Shown here: one piece after another, positions 1-8,256 of the stretch
Position numbering within the stretch: position 1 is the first letter of the stretch
How the letters are laid out: each line of letters opens with the position of its first letter
Origin: Alistipes sp.
GTDB lineage: Bacteria; Bacteroidota; Bacteroidia; Bacteroidales; Rikenellaceae
Assembly (NCBI GenBank): GCA_017391665.1
Contig: JAFOXS010000280.1
Span: forward strand, 1-24,274
Direction: 5' to 3'
Length of the DNA: 24,274 nucleotides
Program-made: the position numbers and the translations under genes
The notes under the pieces: generated by a model
The model's database searches: none
The model's input: only the letters and a program-made list of their open reading frames with translations
Told to the model about the DNA's origin: nothing

Positions 1-77
1 ATGACACAAAACGTATTATTATTCATATTTATATGGTAATACTTAACAAGATTTACACAAAGATAAAAAATTATTCG

Positions 78-85
78 TAACTTTG
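78..85 (+). promoter_or_regulatory. Bacteroidetes -7 box upstream of pssA
   Basis: TAACTTTG matches the Bacteroidetes -7 consensus TAnnTTTG. No TTG-type -33 box is seen at the expected 19-21 nt upstream. Transcription would start near position 92. This placement argues against translation starting at the TTG at 83, which lies inside the box. Confidence 0.5.
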
Positions 86-115
86 CCGAATATTATGGGT
101 TTTATTTTGCAAAAG

Positions 116-817
116 ATGAAGATTAGACTCTTTACAATACCAAATATGCTGACGCTGGGCAATTTGATCTGCGGATCGAGCGCCGTTGTCGCACTCCTTA
201 TGCACGCCGATTTCGAGTTAGCCTTCTGGCTTGTAGTGGCATCGGCCGTATTCGATTTCTTCGACGGCTTTGCAGCACGTCTGCTCAAGAGCGTATCAGC
301 CATCGGCGTAGAGCTGGACTCACTGGCCGACATGGTATCATTCGGACTGGTTCCCTCGGTGGCAATGTTCTGCCTGTGGGATGTAGCGCCCTCGTCTGAT
401 CTGCCTTCATGGATGCGTTACCTGACGCTCACCATCGTAGCCTTCTCGGCTTTGCGTCTGGCCAAGTTCAACATCGACGATACACAGACAACCGAGTTCT
501 GCGGCCTGCCCACACCTGCCAATGGTCTGTTCTGCCTCTCGCTTGCGATGCTCATGGCTGCAGGCAGCATATCGCTTCCGCAGTGGGCGATCCTTACGAT
601 CTCGATCGGCATGGCATATATGCTCATTTCACCCATAAGAATGTTCGCCCTGAAGTTCAAGGGCTTTGGCTGGCAGGGTAATGAGATACGCTACTCGTTC
701 ATTGCACTATGCGTGGTGCTTATCGCAGCCTTTACACGCTACGCCGTACCGGCTATCATCCTGCTGTACATCATTATTTCAGCTATCCGCTGGGTAGTCA
801 ACTTAAATAAGAAATAG
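116..817 (+). CDS. pssA: CDP-diacylglycerol--serine O-phosphatidyltransferase
   Basis: This integral membrane enzyme makes phosphatidylserine from CDP-diacylglycerol and L-serine, the first step to phosphatidylethanolamine. The complete CDP-alcohol phosphotransferase signature D-x2-DG-x2-AR-x8-G-x3-D-x3-D is visible at residues 47-72 (D47, D50, G51, A54, R55, G64, D68, D72). Several hydrophobic helices follow up to the C-terminus. The 233-residue length is normal for the short bacterial form. I chose ATG 116 because the protein then begins MKIRLFTIPNMLTLGN, the usual start of the family. An upstream TTG at 83 lies in the promoter and an ATG at 95 is almost at the predicted transcript end. The porin gene follows after 12 nt, so the two may be co-transcribed. 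The function call is firm; the start is fairly firm. Confidence 0.93.
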   Translation: MKIRLFTIPNMLTLGNLICGSSAVVALLMHADFELAFWLVVASAVFDFFDGFAARLLKSVSAIGVELDSLADMVSFGLVPSVAMFCLWDVAPSSDLPSWMRYLTLTIVAFSALRLAKFNIDDTQTTEFCGLPTPANGLFCLSLAMLMAAGSISLPQWAILTISIGMAYMLISPIRMFALKFKGFGWQGNEIRYSFIALCVVLIAAFTRYAVPAIILLYIIISAIRWVVNLNKK

Positions 818-829
818 TTCTACTGAGGC

Positions 830-2962
830 ATGAAGTTTTCAACACGCATATTGATGATAGTTGTGATGGCGATCCTGTCGCTTTCACCCATCTCATCATT
901 TGCGCAGTTGGATGCCCGCGCTCTTTCGCGCGCCCAGCAGCGTGGCGAGAATGTAGGTCTGGGAGGTGCCAACCCATTCGACTCACGCGAAGAGGGTGAG
1001 CAGGAAGAGGAGCAGGACTCTACCAAGGTACGCCGCATACGCAAGCCTCTGGAGTCGTATTACTTCAACGACTCTATCCGCGCTCTGCCCAATTTCATGT
1101 GGCACGTAAGCCGTGAGATGAACGACGTGGAGATTCTGCCGCTCGACACCACACTCAACAACTGGCGCATCGACTATCCCTACCAATTAGTCGGTACGGG
1201 TGATATGACCCTCGGCGGTCTGGGACAATCAACCCTGCCGTTTAACTATTTTTACCGCCCGTCGAGCCCCGACTTTACGTTTGCACAGTCGTACGATGCC
1301 TATACCTACCGCATGGAGAATGTGCCATTCTACAACTCAAAGACGCCATATCTGAACTTCACATACCTCGAATCGGGTCAGAAGCGTTACCGCGAAGAGC
1401 ACTTTGAGATCACCACGGCACACAACATATCACCCACGACAGGCTTCAACGTAAGTTATAAGTCTCGTGGCACAAAAGGTCTTTACGACTGGCAGCGCAC
1501 AACAAACCACAACCTTGCCGTAGCATTCTCACACACAGGCAAGCGCTATTCAATTCACGCTGCATTTGTAAACAACCGCATCAAGCAGCGCGAGAATGGT
1601 GGAGCCGTAGGCATCTGGGCCGTAGCCGACACCACATATGAGCATCCGTCGGGAGTACCGATGAAGCTGGCAGCTGCCGAAGCCGAGAACTCATATCGCA
1701 ACAACGCATTCTTCGTCAAGCAGGCCTATGCAATTCCGTTGCAGCCCGTGACCGATTATGATTTTTCGCTTGCCGACCTCTCGGCCATATACATTGGCCA
1801 CATTTTTGAATACAACGCATGGAGCAAACTCTACACCGACCACTACGCCGAGTACACCAACGATCGTGGCTCGGTAGGTGAGAATGGAGAGTTCGAGCCC
1901 ACCAAAGATACATATTACAAAGACTGGTATATATCGCCGCTCGAGTCGCGTGACTCAATACGCGAAAGGGTGGTATCAAACCGTTTCTTCGTCGAAGCAC
2001 AGCCCTGGGACCGCAATGGTGCCGTAGGTCGTCTGGGCGGAGGTATAGGTATCGATATGTACGCCTACTCGCAGTTTGCCTTCGAGGATTACCTCTCGGG
2101 CAAGCAGGGCAAGGATAAGCGCACTGCATGGTACGCTTACGGAGCCATCAGCGGAAAGGTAAAGAAAGCTGCCGACTGGGGTGCTGACCTGAAGTACTAC
2201 CCGTCGGGCTATAGGAGCGGAGACCTGGCCATCAATGCACACATTGCACTGACGGCTCGTTTCCGGGGTCATCCGGTTATTCTCTCGGGACGATTCTCGC
2301 AGACGCGAACATCGCCCTCATATTGGGAGGAGAACCTATTCTCGAACCACTATGTCTGGTTCAACTCCTTTAAACAGGAGGATGAAACTCGTTTTGAGGC
2401 ATCACTCGAAATGCCCGACTGGGCCTTCGAGGTGGGTGTGTGGCAAGGTGTAGTAAATAACAAGATCTACTACGACGCCACCAGCCGCGTAGCACAACAT
2501 GGCGACGCGATCTCTCTGACGAGTGTGTATGCTCGCAAAGATTTCCGCATTGGCGGACTTCATCTTGACCACAGGGCATTGTTGCAGTGGAGTACAAATC
2601 AAGAAGTTATTCCCGTACCGTTGCTAAGCGCATACCTCTCTTACTACTACGAATTCTGGGTAGAGAAGAAACACGTATTGCGTATGCAGTTCGGTGTTGA
2701 CGGCCGTTTTAATACGTCGTATTATGCGCCCTCGTACAATCCGGCATTGGCAACGTTCTACAACCAGCGAGATTACGAGTTGGGTAATTATCCTTACCTC
2801 GACGTTTTCTTGACTGCGAAATGGAAGAGAATGCGCATTTTCCTGAAGTACCAGCATGTGAACTACAATCTGTTTGGCAACAAAGAGTATTTCACCGTTG
2901 CGGGTTATCCGCAGAATCCTGGTATGTTCAAAGTGGGTATCTCGTGGGGATTCTATGATTAA
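830..2962 (+). CDS. Putative outer-membrane porin (Bacteroidetes Porin_10-like family)
   Basis: This is a 710-residue predicted outer-membrane beta-barrel. A Sec signal peptide occupies residues 1-25, with cleavage predicted after SSFA. A short acidic, low-complexity linker follows around residues 50-66 (EEGEQEEEQD). The rest is rich in alternating Tyr/Phe/Trp strands and ends in the aromatic terminus SWGFYD, as expected for substrates of the Bam machinery. Size and sequence character fit the family annotated only as 'putative porin' in Bacteroidetes (PF14121 by recollection). Its substrate is unknown. It is 12 nt downstream of pssA and 42 nt upstream of a lytic transglycosylase, giving an envelope-themed cluster. 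It could be a specific channel instead of a general porin; no SusD partner is adjacent, so a SusC-type role is unlikely. Confidence 0.8.
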   Translation: MKFSTRILMIVVMAILSLSPISSFAQLDARALSRAQQRGENVGLGGANPFDSREEGEQEEEQDSTKVRRIRKPLESYYFNDSIRALPNFMWHVSREMNDVEILPLDTTLNNWRIDYPYQLVGTGDMTLGGLGQSTLPFNYFYRPSSPDFTFAQSYDAYTYRMENVPFYNSKTPYLNFTYLESGQKRYREEHFEITTAHNISPTTGFNVSYKSRGTKGLYDWQRTTNHNLAVAFSHTGKRYSIHAAFVNNRIKQRENGGAVGIWAVADTTYEHPSGVPMKLAAAEAENSYRNNAFFVKQAYAIPLQPVTDYDFSLADLSAIYIGHIFEYNAWSKLYTDHYAEYTNDRGSVGENGEFEPTKDTYYKDWYISPLESRDSIRERVVSNRFFVEAQPWDRNGAVGRLGGGIGIDMYAYSQFAFEDYLSGKQGKDKRTAWYAYGAISGKVKKAADWGADLKYYPSGYRSGDLAINAHIALTARFRGHPVILSGRFSQTRTSPSYWEENLFSNHYVWFNSFKQEDETRFEASLEMPDWAFEVGVWQGVVNNKIYYDATSRVAQHGDAISLTSVYARKDFRIGGLHLDHRALLQWSTNQEVIPVPLLSAYLSYYYEFWVEKKHVLRMQFGVDGRFNTSYYAPSYNPALATFYNQRDYELGNYPYLDVFLTAKWKRMRIFLKYQHVNYNLFGNKEYFTVAGYPQNPGMFKVGISWGFYD

Positions 2963-3004
2963 AGCTCTTCAGCGCGGTATGAGCTGCCCGCAAAACACTA
3001 ATTT

Positions 3005-3724
3005 ATGTCAAAAAAGACACCATTTTTTGCGATCGTTCTTATTATTGCAGCGACATTTATCGGGTCGGAGTTCCTTACCAAGGATATAGAGTATCAGACT
3101 CCCGTACCCGAGCAGACCAACCTCATTACAGAGATTACACCCGAAGAGGAGTGGATCATTTCATCATACGATGAGATGATGCGCCGCATCGGAGAGGAAG
3201 AGGGACAGGATTGGCTCCTGATGAGTGCCATCGCCTACAGCGAATCTCGTTTCCACGCAGATTTGACATCGAAGCAGGGCGCCATCGGACTGATGCAGAT
3301 CATGCCTATCGTAGGCCGACAGTTCAACATCAGCAAGGAGGAGATTGCCGATCCCGAGACTAACATCCGTCTGGCAGGCAAACTATTGCGACAGATCGAG
3401 AAGACTCTGAAGATCCATCCTTCAACCCCCGTAAACGATCGTTTAAGTATTATTCTTGCTTGCTACAACGGCGGTATCGGTCACGTATGTGACGCACGAC
3501 GTTTGGCAAAGAGCAACGGCGAGGATTACAACTCGTGGGAGGTCGTGGCCCGTTATCTGAAGATGAAGGCCGACCCCTCGGTCTATGAGAGCGAGTTGGT
3601 ACGCTATGGCAAATTCACCGGCAGCCGCCAGACGGAGGCTTATGTCAAAGAGGTGATACATCGCTATGGCATCTATCGCAATCTTGTTGAAAATGGAGCA
3701 GATATGGTTGCTCAGGTAAAGTAA
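3005..3724 (+). CDS. Lytic transglycosylase (SLT/MltF-type domain)
   Basis: This periplasmic murein lyase cuts the glycan strand and forms 1,6-anhydro-muramyl ends. Residues 6-21 form a hydrophobic signal or anchor segment with no lipobox. The SLT domain runs from about residue 50. The catalytic Glu is E80 in the motif AIAYSESRF, followed by GAIGLMQIMP (92-101). The active-site block ACYNGGIGHV spans 152-161. The 239-residue length fits a single-domain enzyme. It resembles the catalytic part of MltF without the N-terminal solute-binding domain, so I leave the symbol blank. It lies downstream of the porin on the same strand and ends at a perfect 18-bp hairpin shared with the convergent acyl-CoA ligase. 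Confidence 0.88.
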   Translation: MSKKTPFFAIVLIIAATFIGSEFLTKDIEYQTPVPEQTNLITEITPEEEWIISSYDEMMRRIGEEEGQDWLLMSAIAYSESRFHADLTSKQGAIGLMQIMPIVGRQFNISKEEIADPETNIRLAGKLLRQIEKTLKIHPSTPVNDRLSIILACYNGGIGHVCDARRLAKSNGEDYNSWEVVARYLKMKADPSVYESELVRYGKFTGSRQTEAYVKEVIHRYGIYRNLVENGADMVAQVK

Positions 3725-3763
3725 AACAAAATAGCCGAACCACATGGTTCGGCTATTTTGTTT
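3724..3763. terminator. Two-way terminator, perfect 18-bp stem
   Basis: The arms aaacaaaatagccgaacc (3724-3741) and its exact reverse complement (3746-3763) flank a 4-nt loop, acat. An A-tract on one side and a T-tract on the other let it work in both directions. It separates the convergent lytic transglycosylase and acyl-CoA ligase genes. Confidence 0.92.
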
Positions 3764-3776
3764 ATTAACTTACAGA

Positions 3777-5441
3777 CTATTTCTGATCACCGGGTTTCTG
3801 AGTGTAGAGGAAACGACGAATCTTCTTCGAGGGTGTCTTTTCAAACTCCTTCTCCTCCTCGATAACCTCCGCAATGCGTGAGAAACGGTTAACCTTCGAG
3901 TTGACATACTTCATCACCTCCTGCTTAACCTCATCCATACGCTTACTCCACTCATCCTTCTTCTGATTCCACTCATCGCGTGTAATCTCCCACTTGGCCA
4001 TAAACTCATCCTTGATCTTATCAATAGCCTCGGTATCGAAATATACCAACGCCACCAGACGACCATCGCGCTCGGTTACAACCGACTCCGATACAAAGGC
4101 ATGAGTATTCAGCACTGACTCAATATCCTCGGGGTAGATATTCTCGCCGCTGGGGCCCAGAATCATATTCTTCAGACGACCTTTAATATATAGGTAGCCA
4201 TCCTTATCGAATTCACCCAAGTCGCCCGTACGGAACCAGCCGTCCTCGGTAAAGACCTCTGCCGTAGCCTCAGGATTCTTATAGTATCCCTGCATCACTG
4301 AAGGGCTTTTGATTACAACCTCGCCAAGACCAGTCTCGGGATTTACGTTATCCAGACGAATCTGAACACCCTGCATAGCAGGACCCGTAGAACCAATACG
4401 GCAGACACCAGGAATCTGACCTGCCGCCATAGGCGCAGTCTCGGTCAAGCCATAACCGATAGCGTAGGGGAAGCCTCCCTCATGCAGGAATGTCTCTGTA
4501 TCGATATGCAGTTTCGAACCACCGATACCCAGAAATCGAACACGACCACCAAAAGCCGTCATCAATTTCTTTGACGCAATGCGGTGCAATATACGACGGA
4601 AGAAGCTTATACCATACAACGTAGAGATAAATTTATTGGATGTAAACTTCGACTTAACCTGACTATTAAACACCTTCTCGATGATAAGCGGCACGATAAG
4701 GAAGATCGTCGGACGCACCTTGCGCAACGCCGGCAGCAGAACCGATGGGGTAGGCGGCTTCTCCAAATATGTCATTTTACCACCACCGCTAAAGATGAGC
4801 AAAAGTCCCAGAGTACACTCATAGGTATGCGACATTGGCAACACCGAAAGTGTCACATCGGTAGGATAGATGGGGAACAGGATATTGCACAGGCAGGCGT
4901 TAGATGCCAGATTATAATGAGTAAGCATCACACCCTTGGGCTTTGACGTAGTACCCGAAGTGTAGATGATAGCTGCCAGATCCTCAGGCTTGGGCACAGC
5001 CTTGGAGCCCTGCTCATGAACCGTCTGCGAGATAACGCTGAGGTTCTTGGTGCGGATGACAATATTCAGTTTTGAGATGGTCTCCTTCGAAAGTTTGGTA
5101 AAGAGCTTATCCGACACCAGCAAAGCCTTGGCCTCAGAGTGCTCAATTAAGGAATCCAGCTCTTCGCCCGTAAAGTCCGGCATCAAAGGCACCACAACCA
5201 TACCTGCAGTGGTTACAGCGAAGTAACTTACGCCCCAGTTAGGCATGCTGCTACTAAGCAATGCGACCTTATCTCCGACATTCAGGCCAGCGCCAAGCAA
5301 AAGCTCCTGCACCTGCTCAACACGCTCCAGAACCTCACGATAGGTAACATCCTCACCGCCAAGCATCGTAAAAGCGATATTGTTAGAAAACTTCTCAACA
5401 CTTACGTGAAGAAGTTCATAAATAGTCTTTAGTTTGATCAT
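3777..5441 (-). CDS. Long-chain fatty acid--CoA ligase (AMP-forming)
   Basis: This 554-residue enzyme of the ANL adenylating superfamily would activate fatty acids to acyl-AMP and then acyl-CoA. The core motifs are present in order: the phosphate loop YTSGTTSKPKG (160-170), GYGLTETAP (329-337), GWFRTGDLG (401-409), the hinge region GRLKNMI (421-427) and the C-terminal catalytic lysine in TPSKKIRRF (536-544, K539 or K540). An unusually charged Trp/Lys/Glu-rich helical stretch (about 475-530) lies between the last two blocks. The start is the first ATG, giving a standard N-terminus (MIKLKTIYELL). I found no TAnnTTTG box on this strand upstream. It stands alone between convergent and divergent neighbours. 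Substrate chain length cannot be read from sequence; an O-succinylbenzoate ligase role is less likely given length. Confidence 0.88.
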   Translation of the reverse strand: MIKLKTIYELLHVSVEKFSNNIAFTMLGGEDVTYREVLERVEQVQELLLGAGLNVGDKVALLSSSMPNWGVSYFAVTTAGMVVVPLMPDFTGEELDSLIEHSEAKALLVSDKLFTKLSKETISKLNIVIRTKNLSVISQTVHEQGSKAVPKPEDLAAIIYTSGTTSKPKGVMLTHYNLASNACLCNILFPIYPTDVTLSVLPMSHTYECTLGLLLIFSGGGKMTYLEKPPTPSVLLPALRKVRPTIFLIVPLIIEKVFNSQVKSKFTSNKFISTLYGISFFRRILHRIASKKLMTAFGGRVRFLGIGGSKLHIDTETFLHEGGFPYAIGYGLTETAPMAAGQIPGVCRIGSTGPAMQGVQIRLDNVNPETGLGEVVIKSPSVMQGYYKNPEATAEVFTEDGWFRTGDLGEFDKDGYLYIKGRLKNMILGPSGENIYPEDIESVLNTHAFVSESVVTERDGRLVALVYFDTEAIDKIKDEFMAKWEITRDEWNQKKDEWSKRMDEVKQEVMKYVNSKVNRFSRIAEVIEEEKEFEKTPSKKIRRFLYTQKPGDQK

Positions 5442-5464
5442 AAACAGTATTATTCGTAAATTTG
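5433..5464 (+). promoter_or_regulatory. Promoter of queG (-33 and -7 boxes)
   Basis: TTTG at 5433-5436 is followed after 20 nt by TAAATTTG at 5457-5464, a full Bacteroidetes-type promoter. The -33 box touches the start codon of the divergent acyl-CoA ligase (5439-5441). A second -7-like box, TAATTTTG at 5498-5505, lacks a -33 partner. Confidence 0.6.
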
Positions 5465-5532
5465 TTACGAAGATAGTGAAAAAATATTAAAAATCGGTAA
5501 TTTTGTGTCTAAATCGGCTAATAAATAGGGAT

Positions 5533-6432
5533 ATGCTAAGCCATAATGCCATAAAAACATTAGCAACGGAGGTCGGATTTGACCTCTGCGGCATTGCTCG
5601 CGCCACACGTTTTGAGCAAAACGAGCAGGCTTATAACCGCTGGCTTGAGCATGGTTACGACTCTACGCTCGAATATATGCGTCGCAACTGCGACAAACGT
5701 TTCGACGTCAGCCAATTAGTCGAGGGGGCACAGACCGTCGTTGTGTGTGCCGTAAGCTACAAATCCGCAATCAGCGGAGGATACTCGTCTGACGACAAGT
5801 GCAAAATTGCCTCATACGCCTGCGCGCGCGATTATCATAAGAGCATCAAGAAGATGCTCCTCTCAATGCTCAAACAGCTGCAAGCCAGCGACCCATCCGT
5901 TCAGGGGCGAGCCTTTGTCGATTCGGCGCCACTATTTGAGAAGCAATACGCCGTAGAGGCTGGTCTGGGATGGATCGGGCGGCAGTCGCTACTCATCACG
6001 CCCGAATATGGCTCATACGTCCTGTTAGGGGAGCTGGTGCTTAACACCGAGGTAGATATGTACGATACGCCTCTGCAAACGGTCGGGTGTGGCGAATGCC
6101 ACCGTTGCATGGATGCGTGCCCCACTGGAGCAATTGTCTCGGAGATGACTATCAATACTGCGCGTTGCATTTCGTGCCACACCATAGAAGCTGAGCCTCA
6201 AACACAGTTAGACCTTCACGGCTGGATTTTTGGTTGCGACGAGTGCCAGAACTGCTGCCCATATAACCGTCGTGCCACGATGCACCGCAACCCATCATTC
6301 GACCCTCTGTTTGACCCACGCACCATATCGGCCGAGCAGTGGACTGCGATGAGTGAGGAGGAGTTTTCCTCTCAATTTGGCTCTACGCCATTAAAGAGAA
6401 GCGGTCTGGAGCGAATAAAGAAGAATATATAA
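5533..6432 (+). CDS. queG: Epoxyqueuosine reductase
   Basis: QueG reduces epoxyqueuosine to queuosine at the wobble base of GUN-decoding tRNAs, using cobalamin and two [4Fe-4S] clusters. From ATG 5533 it has 299 residues. The N-terminal DUF1730-like region leads to the conserved VDSAPLFEKQYA (129-140, with probable catalytic D130) and GLGWIGR (144-150). The ferredoxin part shows CGECHRCMDACP (186-197), CISC (212-215) and CDECQNCCP (235-243). It is the short form, without a C-terminal HEAT extension. ATG 5533 is preferred. The in-frame TTG at 5503 would add ten residues and coincides with a -7-like box. Other queuosine genes are not in the window. It ends at a two-way terminator facing prs. 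Confidence 0.93.
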   Translation: MLSHNAIKTLATEVGFDLCGIARATRFEQNEQAYNRWLEHGYDSTLEYMRRNCDKRFDVSQLVEGAQTVVVCAVSYKSAISGGYSSDDKCKIASYACARDYHKSIKKMLLSMLKQLQASDPSVQGRAFVDSAPLFEKQYAVEAGLGWIGRQSLLITPEYGSYVLLGELVLNTEVDMYDTPLQTVGCGECHRCMDACPTGAIVSEMTINTARCISCHTIEAEPQTQLDLHGWIFGCDECQNCCPYNRRATMHRNPSFDPLFDPRTISAEQWTAMSEEEFSSQFGSTPLKRSGLERIKKNI

Positions 6433-6468
6433 AAATAGGCTACAACCTTCACAAGTTGTAGCCTATTT
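6433..6468. terminator. Two-way terminator between queG and prs
   Basis: The arms aaataggctacaac (6433-6446) and gttgtagcctattt (6455-6468) form a 14-bp stem with an 8-nt loop. A- and T-rich flanks are on both sides. It lies between two convergent genes. Confidence 0.9.
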
Positions 6469-6489
6469 CAATTATAAATATACTCTCTA

Positions 6490-7431
6490 TTATTTGTAGA
6501 AGAGTGAACTGATCTCCTTGTAGTTGTGAACGTGCTCGATAACCTCAGCGAAGATATAGGCTACTGACAACACGGTAAACTTACGCAAGTCCTTCTCCTG
6601 ATTCAAGGGGATAGTATCTGTTACGATAACCTCCTGCAACTGGCTCTCGTTGATACGCTCGTAAGCAGCACCTGAAAGCACGGGGTGAGTAATCACGGCA
6701 CGAACACTCTTTGCACCCTTCTCCATAAGCATATTTGCAGCCATACAGATAGTACCAGCAGTGTCGATCATATCGTCAACGATGATGATGTTGCGACCCT
6801 CTACGTCACCGATAGCAGTCATGCTACCTACAACGTTAGCCTTTGCACGCTCCTTGTGTGAGATGATGATGGGAGCCTGCAGGTGCTTAGCATATGAGTG
6901 AGCACGCTTTGCGCCGCCCATATCGGGTGAAGCGATTGAGAGATCCTCCATATTGAGGCTCTTGATATAAGGAACGAAAACGCCACTTGCATAGAGTGCA
7001 TCCACGGGAACATCGAAGAAACCCTGAATCTGGTCAGCGTGCAAGTCCATAGTCATAATACGGTCAGCACCGGCAGCAACCAAAAGGTTAGCAACCAACT
7101 TTGCTCCGATGGGTACACGGGGACGATCCTTGCGATCCTGACGTGCCCAGCCGAAGTAGGGGATTACAGCAATAACCTTGTAAGCCGAAGCACGGCGTGC
7201 AGCGTCGATCATCATCAACAACTCCATCAGGTTGTCTGACGAGGGGAATGTTGACTGGATGATAAATACGGTGCAACCACGAATAGACTCGTTGTAGAAG
7301 GGCTGGAACTCGCCATCGCTAAACTGGAGTACCTCCGAATCGCCAAGTGTAGAGCCATAGCTTGCTACGATCTTCTCGGCCAAATAACGCGAATTACGAC
7401 CCGCGAAAAACTTAATCTTATGAATAGCCAT
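6490..7431 (-). CDS. prs: Ribose-phosphate pyrophosphokinase (PRPP synthase)
   Basis: This enzyme makes PRPP from ribose 5-phosphate and ATP for purine, pyrimidine, NAD, His and Trp synthesis. The 313 residues from ATG 7431 match the family length. Visible blocks are FSDGEFQPFYNESIRG (37-52), the region after DLHADQIQGFFD (129-140), SPDMGG (168-173) with HKERAKAN (192-199), and the PRPP-binding loop VDDMIDTAGT (218-227). An upstream in-frame extension to 7491 would add 20 hydrophobic residues not typical of Prs and would overlap the promoter, so I reject it. It is convergent with queG and co-directional with ysxC. A terminator hairpin separates it from ysxC, so it is probably transcribed alone. 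Confidence 0.95.
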   Translation of the reverse strand: MAIHKIKFFAGRNSRYLAEKIVASYGSTLGDSEVLQFSDGEFQPFYNESIRGCTVFIIQSTFPSSDNLMELLMMIDAARRASAYKVIAVIPYFGWARQDRKDRPRVPIGAKLVANLLVAAGADRIMTMDLHADQIQGFFDVPVDALYASGVFVPYIKSLNMEDLSIASPDMGGAKRAHSYAKHLQAPIIISHKERAKANVVGSMTAIGDVEGRNIIIVDDMIDTAGTICMAANMLMEKGAKSVRAVITHPVLSGAAYERINESQLQEVIVTDTIPLNQEKDLRKFTVLSVAYIFAEVIEHVHNYKEISSLFYK

Positions 7432-7466
7432 TTTCGTAATATTTTGTTGGAATAGTATTAATGCTA

Positions 7467-7474
7467 CAAATATA
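7467..7474 (-). promoter_or_regulatory. -7 box of prs
   Basis: On the minus strand this reads TATATTTG, a match to TAnnTTTG, 35 nt upstream of the prs ATG. No TTG is seen at the expected -33 position. Confidence 0.45.
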
Positions 7475-7490
7475 TATAATAAACACAACA

Positions 7491-7517
7491 AAAAGTCACT
7501 TTCAGGGCGTGACTTTT
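7491..7517 (-). terminator. Terminator of ysxC
   Basis: A 9-bp stem, aaaagtcac (7491-7499) with gtgactttt (7509-7517), has a 9-nt loop. On the minus strand it is followed by a T-rich stretch. It sits just after the ysxC stop codon and upstream of prs. Confidence 0.75.
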
Positions 7518-7524
7518 CAAATAC

Positions 7525-8112
7525 TTATAAACATTTCTCAATAAATGAGAGAATCTCCTCACGTCCTGTGCCTCTTTCGCTCGACGAACAGAACATAGGC
7601 GGCAGTTCCTCCCACTGCTCACTCAGTGTTTTGCAATAATTCTCCACACTCTTCTTGCGCTGCGTGGCCGACAACTTGTCGGTCTTGGTAAAGATTATAC
7701 CAAAGGGCACGCCATTCTCACCCAGCATCTCAATAAATCGAAGATCAATAGCCTGTGGTTCAAGGCGCGAATCCACCAGCACAAACAAAAAGTGCATCTT
7801 CTCACACTTGAGCACATAGTCCATGATGATCTTGGCAAACTCGCCACGCTTGTTCTTCGACACACGCGCATAGCCATAGCCGGGCAGATCGACCAGATAC
7901 CAGTTTCCGTTGATGCAGAAATGGTTGATAAGACGTGTCTTACCAGGTGTAGCCGAGACCTTGGCCAGCCCCTTGCGACCCGTGAGCATATTGATCAATG
8001 ATGACTTACCCACATTACTGCGACCGATAAATGCCACATCGCGCAAATCATCTTTTGGAACTTGCGAAATCTTCTCTGAACTGCACTTAAACTCGGCTCG
8101 CGTAATCTGCAT
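7525..8112 (-). CDS. ysxC: Ribosome biogenesis GTP-binding protein EngB/YsxC
   Basis: This small TRAFAC-class GTPase, of 195 residues, is required for assembly of the large ribosomal subunit. The G motifs are all present: G1 GRSNVGKSS (30-38), the G2 region with SATPGKT (53-59), G3 DLPGYG (75-80) and G4 TKTDK (142-146). Length and composition are typical of the family (also called YihA or EngB). It has its own well-formed promoter directly upstream, divergent from araB, and its own terminator. The ATG start is followed by the usual MQITRAEF opening. I see nothing unusual in it. Confidence 0.95.
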   Translation of the reverse strand: MQITRAEFKCSSEKISQVPKDDLRDVAFIGRSNVGKSSLINMLTGRKGLAKVSATPGKTRLINHFCINGNWYLVDLPGYGYARVSKNKRGEFAKIIMDYVLKCEKMHFLFVLVDSRLEPQAIDLRFIEMLGENGVPFGIIFTKTDKLSATQRKKSVENYCKTLSEQWEELPPMFCSSSERGTGREEILSFIEKCL

Positions 8113-8136
8113 AATCTTTGGGGTTTAATGACGGCA

Positions 8137-8167
8137 CAAAAGTATATAAAAAAAACCAAATAGCCAA
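8137..8167 (-). promoter_or_regulatory. Promoter of ysxC (-33 and -7 boxes)
   Basis: On the minus strand TTG (8167-8165) is followed after 20 nt by TACTTTTG (8144-8137). This fits the Bacteroidetes consensus and predicts a start near 8130, a leader of about 18 nt. Confidence 0.65.
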
Positions 8168-8195
8168 CCGCAAACCGTCACCCGCATCGACAAGA

Positions 8196-8226
8196 TTGCT
8201 ATTTTAGAAAAAATTATCTATCTTTG
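8196..8226 (+). promoter_or_regulatory. Promoter of araB (-33 and -7 boxes)
   Basis: TTG at 8196-8198, a 20-nt spacer and TATCTTTG at 8219-8226 fit the Bacteroidetes consensus. Transcription should begin near 8233. The TTG codon at 8224 is therefore part of the promoter and not a start codon. Confidence 0.7.
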
Positions 8227-8256
8227 AGAGAACAAAAAAACTATCACTACTACCCA

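Noticed and set aside
1..39. Short plus-strand frame at the window start (12 codons)
   Set aside because: AT-rich, no motif, no upstream sequence to judge a promoter, and no conserved feature seen.
2964..2987. Inverted repeat agctc/gagct between porin and lytic transglycosylase
   Set aside because: Only 5 bp with a long loop and no T-tract; not a credible terminator.
7432..7491. N-terminal extension of prs
   Set aside because: It adds 20 hydrophobic residues not found in PRPP synthases and runs over the -7 box.
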